The position numbers and the translations under genes were made by a program. The notes beneath the pieces were generated by a model, which made no database searches, had not been told where the DNA came from, and was given only the letters and a program-made list of their open reading frames with translations. Positions 5,659 to 8,102 of a stretch of DNA of 8,102 nucleotides are shown piece by piece. Source of the DNA: Thermoflexus sp. (GTDB lineage Bacteria; Chloroflexota; Anaerolineae; B4-G1; DUEL01); contig JAPYWT010000094.1 in the NCBI GenBank assembly GCA_028276215.1, forward strand, positions 1 through 8,102. Reading direction: 5' to 3'. How positions within the stretch are numbered: position 1 is the first letter of the stretch; each line of letters begins with the position of its first letter.

Positions 5659-6182
5659 TGCCACTCAACACCTTCTTCTGGCTGGTCGTCCTGATGTTTG
5701 GCTTCATCGGCGCGCTGCGGGGATGGGTGCGGGAGTTGCTGGTCACCCTGGCCATTATCTCCGCCTACTTCCTGCGCTGGCTATCTTTGAACATCATTCC
5801 CTTCGTGCGGGAGTACCTGAAGGCGCGCTCTGCCTTAGACCAGTTCTACATTTTTAGCGCTCTCTTTGTTGCCATGGCCCTTTTCGGCTACGCCGGACCG
5901 GTGGTATCGTCCTACCTGGCGGGCAAGGCTCGACGGGAGAAAATTCAGGACCTGATCCTGGGGTTCATCATCGGGGCGGTGAACGGCTATCTGCTGGCGG
6001 GGACCATCTGGGGATTTCTGGACGCGGCGGGGTATGGCATCTGGGGGATTGCGGCACCGCCGGAGGGTTCCGCGGCCGCCCAACTGGTCAGCCATTTCCT
6101 GCCCCGGGTCTGGATGACCGACACGCTGGTTCTCATCCTGACCGGGGCGACGTTGATTGTGGTGCTGGTGGTGCTGCTGTGA
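5655..6182 (+). CDS. CvpA-family integral membrane protein (175 aa)
   Basis: A small polytopic membrane protein with about five hydrophobic segments (roughly residues 5-23, 27-45, 63-83, 98-122 and 155-175). CvpA-like features are GFIGALRGWVRELLVTLAII (16-35), a basic loop KARREKIQDLI (91-101), and the LGFIIGAVNGYLLAGTIWGF segment (102-121), typical of the family's glycine-rich helices. CvpA was named for colicin V production, but its general role appears tied to envelope homeostasis. Its place between murG and murC suggests an envelope-related function, inferred from context. ATG 5655 overlaps the stop of the toxin remnant, and CAGGGGGAG upstream is a suitable ribosome binding site. ATG 5658 is an equally possible start. 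Its own stop overlaps the murC GTG. The protein could also be a divergent unnamed membrane protein, since CvpA-family similarity is weak by nature. Confidence 0.78.
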   Translation: MMPLNTFFWLVVLMFGFIGALRGWVRELLVTLAIISAYFLRWLSLNIIPFVREYLKARSALDQFYIFSALFVAMALFGYAGPVVSSYLAGKARREKIQDLILGFIIGAVNGYLLAGTIWGFLDAAGYGIWGIAAPPEGSAAAQLVSHFLPRVWMTDTLVLILTGATLIVVLVVLL

Positions 6183-7564
6183 ATTCGTTCGCAGGTCGTC
6201 ACGTTCACTTCATCGGCATCGGCGGAGCGGGGCTCTCCGCCATTGCGCGCGTGCTGATGGAGCGCGGGGCCGTGGTCTCCGGGTCGGACCTGGCCCTCTC
6301 CCCGGCAGCAGAGGCGCTGGCGCGGGACGGCGCGCAGGTCTACATCGGCCACCGGGCCGGGCACGTCGCCGGAGCAGATGTGGTGATTGCCTCCTCAGCA
6401 GTGCGGGAGGACAACGTGGAGGTCCAGGCCGCGCGAGCGGCGGGCATCCCGGTGCTCCGCCGCGCGGAGGTCCTGGGGCAACTGATGGAGGGGCACATCG
6501 GCATCGCCGTGGCGGGGACCCACGGCAAGACGACGACGACGGCGATGATCGCCACCGTCCTCTGGGAGGCCGGCCTGGACCCGACCTTCATCATCGGCGG
6601 GACGATGGTGGGGCTGGGGATCAACGCCCGCGCGGGCGGCGGCCCGCACTTCGTCGTAGAGGCGGACGAGTACGACCGGACGTTCCTGGGATTTGCGCCG
6701 CGCATCGCCGTTGTGACCAACGTGGAGCACGACCACCCGGATTGCTACCCGACCTTCGCCGACTTCCGGCGGGCCTTCGCCGAATTTGTGGCCCGCATCC
6801 CGGCGGATGGCCTGCTGGTCGCCTGCTGGGACCACCCGGTGGCGCGGGAACTGGGCCGGGAACGGCAGGCCCAGGGGGGTCGGGTGGTCTTCTACGGTCG
6901 GGAACGGGGCGCTGAATGGACGGCCCGGCGGGTCCACGCCAACCCGTCTGGCGGAGTGGATTTCTACGCGGTCCGGTCGGGGCGGACGCTGGGGGAGGTC
7001 CGGCTGCGGGTGCCGGGGGAGCACAACGTCCTGAACGCGCTGGCCGCGCTGGCCGTCGCCGACGAAGTGGGGGTGCCCTTCCCCACCGCGCGGGCAGCGC
7101 TGGGCGGGTTCCGGGGCGTGGGGCGCCGGTTTGAGATCAAGGGGGAGGCAGAGGGGGTGGTCGTGGTGGACGACTATGCCCACCACCCGACGGAAATCCG
7201 GACCACCCTGGCGGCGGCCCGCCAGCGGTTTCCGGGCCGTCGGATCTGGGCCGTCTGGCAGCCGCACACGTACAGCCGGACGAAGGCCCTGCTGGAGGAG
7301 TTCGCCCAGGCCTTTGACGGGGCCGACCACGTGGTCGTCCTGCCCATTTACGCCGCGCGGGAGTCGGACACGCTGGGGGTGAGCAGCGCCGATGTCGTGG
7401 CCCGGATGCGCCACCCCGACGCGCGGCTGGTGGGGTCGCGGGAGGAGGCAGTGGCGCTCCTGGGCACGGAGGTCCGCCCCGGCGACGTGGTCCTCACCCT
7501 GGGCGCGGGCGACGGGGATAAGGTGGGGGAGTGGCTGCTGGAAGTGCTGGGAGCGAAAGCGTGA
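6179..7564 (+). CDS. murC: UDP-N-acetylmuramate--L-alanine ligase MurC
   Basis: A cytoplasmic ATP-dependent Mur ligase that adds L-Ala to UDP-MurNAc, the first amino-acid addition in peptidoglycan synthesis. The 461 residues are of normal length. Motifs in order are VHFIGIGGAGLSAIA (9-23, UDP-substrate Rossmann domain), the P-loop GTHGKTTTT (113-121), EADEYDRTFL (161-170), TNVEHDHPD (180-188), GEHNVLNALAA (280-290), FRGVGRRFE (311-319), DDYAHHPTEI (331-340), QPHTYSRT (361-368) and LGAGDGDKVGEWL (441-453). DDYAHHPTEI and QPHTYSRT identify MurC rather than MurD, MurE or MurF. Translation starts at GTG 6179, overlapping the CvpA-like stop by 4 bases (GTGA), which implies coupling. The stop codon lies inside the first unit of a 7-bp tandem repeat, so the final residue or two may have been altered by that array. 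murB is not next, unlike many clusters. Confidence 0.97.
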   Translation: MNSFAGRHVHFIGIGGAGLSAIARVLMERGAVVSGSDLALSPAAEALARDGAQVYIGHRAGHVAGADVVIASSAVREDNVEVQAARAAGIPVLRRAEVLGQLMEGHIGIAVAGTHGKTTTTAMIATVLWEAGLDPTFIIGGTMVGLGINARAGGGPHFVVEADEYDRTFLGFAPRIAVVTNVEHDHPDCYPTFADFRRAFAEFVARIPADGLLVACWDHPVARELGRERQAQGGRVVFYGRERGAEWTARRVHANPSGGVDFYAVRSGRTLGEVRLRVPGEHNVLNALAALAVADEVGVPFPTARAALGGFRGVGRRFEIKGEAEGVVVVDDYAHHPTEIRTTLAAARQRFPGRRIWAVWQPHTYSRTKALLEEFAQAFDGADHVVVLPIYAARESDTLGVSSADVVARMRHPDARLVGSREEAVALLGTEVRPGDVVLTLGAGDGDKVGEWLLEVLGAKA

Positions 7565-7636
7565 AACGTGAAACGTAAAACGTGAAACGTAAAACGTGAA
7601 ACGTAAAACGTGAAACGTGAAACGTGAGGCGTGAGG
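7560..7636 (+). repeat. Tandem array of 11 heptamer units (CGTGAAA / CGTAAAA / CGTGAGG)
   Basis: Eleven consecutive 7-base units with no interruption. Units 2 to 7 alternate CGTGAAA and CGTAAAA, giving a 14-base higher-order period repeated three times. The last two units have drifted to CGTGAGG. The first unit supplies the murC stop codon TGA. The array is all-purine except for C and T at fixed unit positions and is strongly strand-biased. No hairpin is expected. It is a probable slippage-prone microsatellite and may vary in copy number between strains. Confidence 0.95.
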
Positions 7637-7643
7637 GTTGTCG

Positions 7644-7650
7644 GGAGGTG
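7644..7650 (+). promoter_or_regulatory. Strong ribosome binding site GGAGGTG before the 46-codon ORF
   Basis: GGAGGTG is complementary to the 16S anti-Shine-Dalgarno end and lies 5 bases upstream of ATG 7656. It is the strongest such site in the window and the main reason to take the short ORF downstream seriously. Confidence 0.65.
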
Positions 7651-7655
7651 GAAGG

Positions 7656-7796
7656 ATGTCCAATCAGAGCGAGCGAGCGTGGGGGCGGCTGCAGCGGGTG
7701 CGGCGGCGACGCCGGAAGCGGAACGCCTTCGCCAGCGAGGTCCTGGCGGCCAAGATAGAACTGGTGAAAGCCCAAAAACCTTCTCGCGGGAGATAG
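7656..7796 (+). CDS. Small Arg-rich hypothetical protein (46 aa), possibly truncated
   Basis: The product begins MSNQSERAWGRLQRVRRRRR, continues KRNAFASEVLAAKIELVKAQ, and ends KPSRGR. It has a very basic N-terminal half and a helix-forming second half, with no cysteine. No family was recognised. Support for a real gene comes from the near-ideal ribosome binding site and the GC-rich codon use similar to the mur genes. The stop TAG (7794-7796) overlaps the beginning of a GCCACGAATTACACG repeat, so the original gene may have been longer and cut by the repeat. Alternatives are a small nucleic-acid-binding protein or a non-coding stretch with a fortuitous site. It follows murC by about 90 bases with the heptamer array between them. 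Confidence 0.45.
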   Translation: MSNQSERAWGRLQRVRRRRRKRNAFASEVLAAKIELVKAQKPSRGR

Positions 7797-7797
7797 C

Positions 7798-7824
7798 CAC
7801 GAATTACACGAATTGCACGAATCT
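7798..7824 (+). repeat. Three tandem 9-base units (CACGAATTA / CACGAATTG / CACGAATCT)
   Basis: Three consecutive 9-base units just after the TAG of the short ORF. They resemble dispersed GCCACGAATTACACGAATTA-type repeats that I associate with environmental bacterial genomes. They start 2 bases past the stop codon and have no coding role. Confidence 0.8.
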
Positions 7825-7831
7825 TGGTAAC

Positions 7832-7990
7832 TGCCTACTACTCTGTCAATTATGAAACTTATATTTGCGATGGGGTTGAATACCCCCAAATATGGGCAAA
7901 TGAGGTCATTATAGGACCACATATCCAGCCAGCAGGGTATTTCTCAAATCCGGCCAAACTGAAAAATCAGCCTTGACAGAGTACTAGGCA
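7832..7990. mobile_element. Putative MITE-like element or insertion-sequence remnant, 159 bp with 18-bp terminal inverted repeats
   Basis: The left end TGCCTACTACTCTGTCAA (7832-7849) and right end TTGACAGAGTACTAGGCA (7973-7990) are inverted copies matching at 17 of 18 positions. The interior is clearly more AT-rich than the surrounding genes and has no long ORF with a good start. Size and ends fit a non-autonomous element or a gutted insertion sequence. No convincing target-site duplication is seen; the flanks share only AAC a few bases away. The transposase family cannot be assigned from the ends alone. Confidence 0.6.
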
Positions 7991-7993
7991 AAA

Positions 7994-8072
7994 CGGCAAA
8001 CTTTTGCCGCCGGAGAGGGTTCGGAGCGGCAAAGTTTTGCCGATTCAGCGGCGAAACGGCAAACTTTTGCCG
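7994..8072. repeat. Three copies of a 16-bp palindrome, CGGCAAA(CT/GT)TTTGCCG
   Basis: Perfect 7-base arms around a 2-base centre occur at 7994-8009 and 8057-8072 (CGGCAAACTTTTGCCG). A third copy at 8027-8042 (CGGCAAAGTTTTGCCG) has GT instead of CT at the centre. Start-to-start spacing is 33 and 30 bases. The first and third copies share flanking AAA and CCGCCG, forming a longer direct repeat. They could be operator-like sites near three helical turns apart or a palindromic intergenic repeat cluster. The T-run in each also resembles terminator stems, though the loops are too tight. Confidence 0.85.
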
Positions 8073-8075
8073 CCG

Positions 8076-8102
8076 ATGCTGTTGCTGCTGCTGCTGTTAA
8101 TG
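8076..8102 (+). other. GCT/CTG-rich end, possible start of a further ORF running off the window
   Basis: From ATG 8076 the sequence reads ATG CTG TTG CTG CTG CTG CTG TTA ATG with no stop before the window ends. This would encode a poly-Leu start such as a signal peptide core. No ribosome binding site precedes it, only the third palindrome, so it may be simple trinucleotide repeat. Confidence 0.2.

Noticed and set aside
7560..7636. CRISPR array
   Set aside because: The units are 7 bases long and contiguous with no spacers, so this is a simple tandem repeat.
6395..7663. Long minus-strand open frame of 422 codons opposite murC, with a repetitive N-terminus rich in RFTFHV
   Set aside because: The repetitive start is the reverse translation of the heptamer array and the remainder mirrors murC codons; no independent motif is present.
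7973..7996. TTGACA at 7973-7978 as a promoter -35 box
   Set aside because: No acceptable -10 hexamer occurs at 16-18 bases, and the hexamer is part of the right terminal inverted repeat of the putative element.

Overview
The window is most likely from a high-GC bacterium of the phylum Chloroflexota (Anaerolineae-like). This rests on the murD-ftsW-murG-(CvpA-like)-murC order, the flavour of the MurG and MurD motifs, the type of RHS core fragment, and the many short repeats of a kind I associate with that phylum. It is an inference from patterns, not a database result. All genes are on the + strand.

Layout. Positions 24-1340 are an accessory segment: a more AT-rich gene for an unrecognised membrane-anchored or lipoprotein-like protein (24-674), a headless and toxinless RHS core fragment (about 696-1085), and a small protein with a strong ribosome binding site (1113-1340). 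Positions 1351-7564 are a peptidoglycan and division block. MurD makes UDP-MurNAc-L-Ala-D-Glu. FtsW is the SEDS septal glycan polymerase. MurG makes lipid II. A CvpA-family membrane protein follows, then MurC, which adds L-Ala to UDP-MurNAc. The usual neighbours of such clusters are not in the window: there is no mraY or murF before murD, and no murB, ftsQ, ftsA or ftsZ after murC. The block therefore looks like a segment of a dcw cluster broken at both ends.

Inside the block, a UPF0175 antitoxin-like gene (5291-5575) and the first ~20 codons of its DUF3368 (PIN-like) partner toxin (5572-5658) lie between murG and the CvpA-like gene. Every junction from murG to murC is a 3-base gap or a start/stop overlap, so this stretch probably forms one translationally coupled transcript.

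Short repeats fill nearly all non-coding DNA. An inverted-repeat element makes up the murD-ftsW gap. A related element with a nested 88-bp palindrome fills the ftsW-murG gap and encodes the C-terminal tail of FtsW. An 11-unit 7-bp tandem repeat begins on the murC stop codon. Beyond it lie a 46-codon Arg-rich ORF with a near-perfect Shine-Dalgarno, a 9-bp triplicate repeat, a ~159-bp MITE-like element with 18-bp terminal inverted repeats, and three copies of a 16-bp palindrome. No tRNA, rRNA, CRISPR array or convincing promoter was seen. I found no complete new system. The most unusual parts are the decayed toxin-antitoxin pair embedded in the mur operon and the colonisation of the operon's gene ends by repeats.
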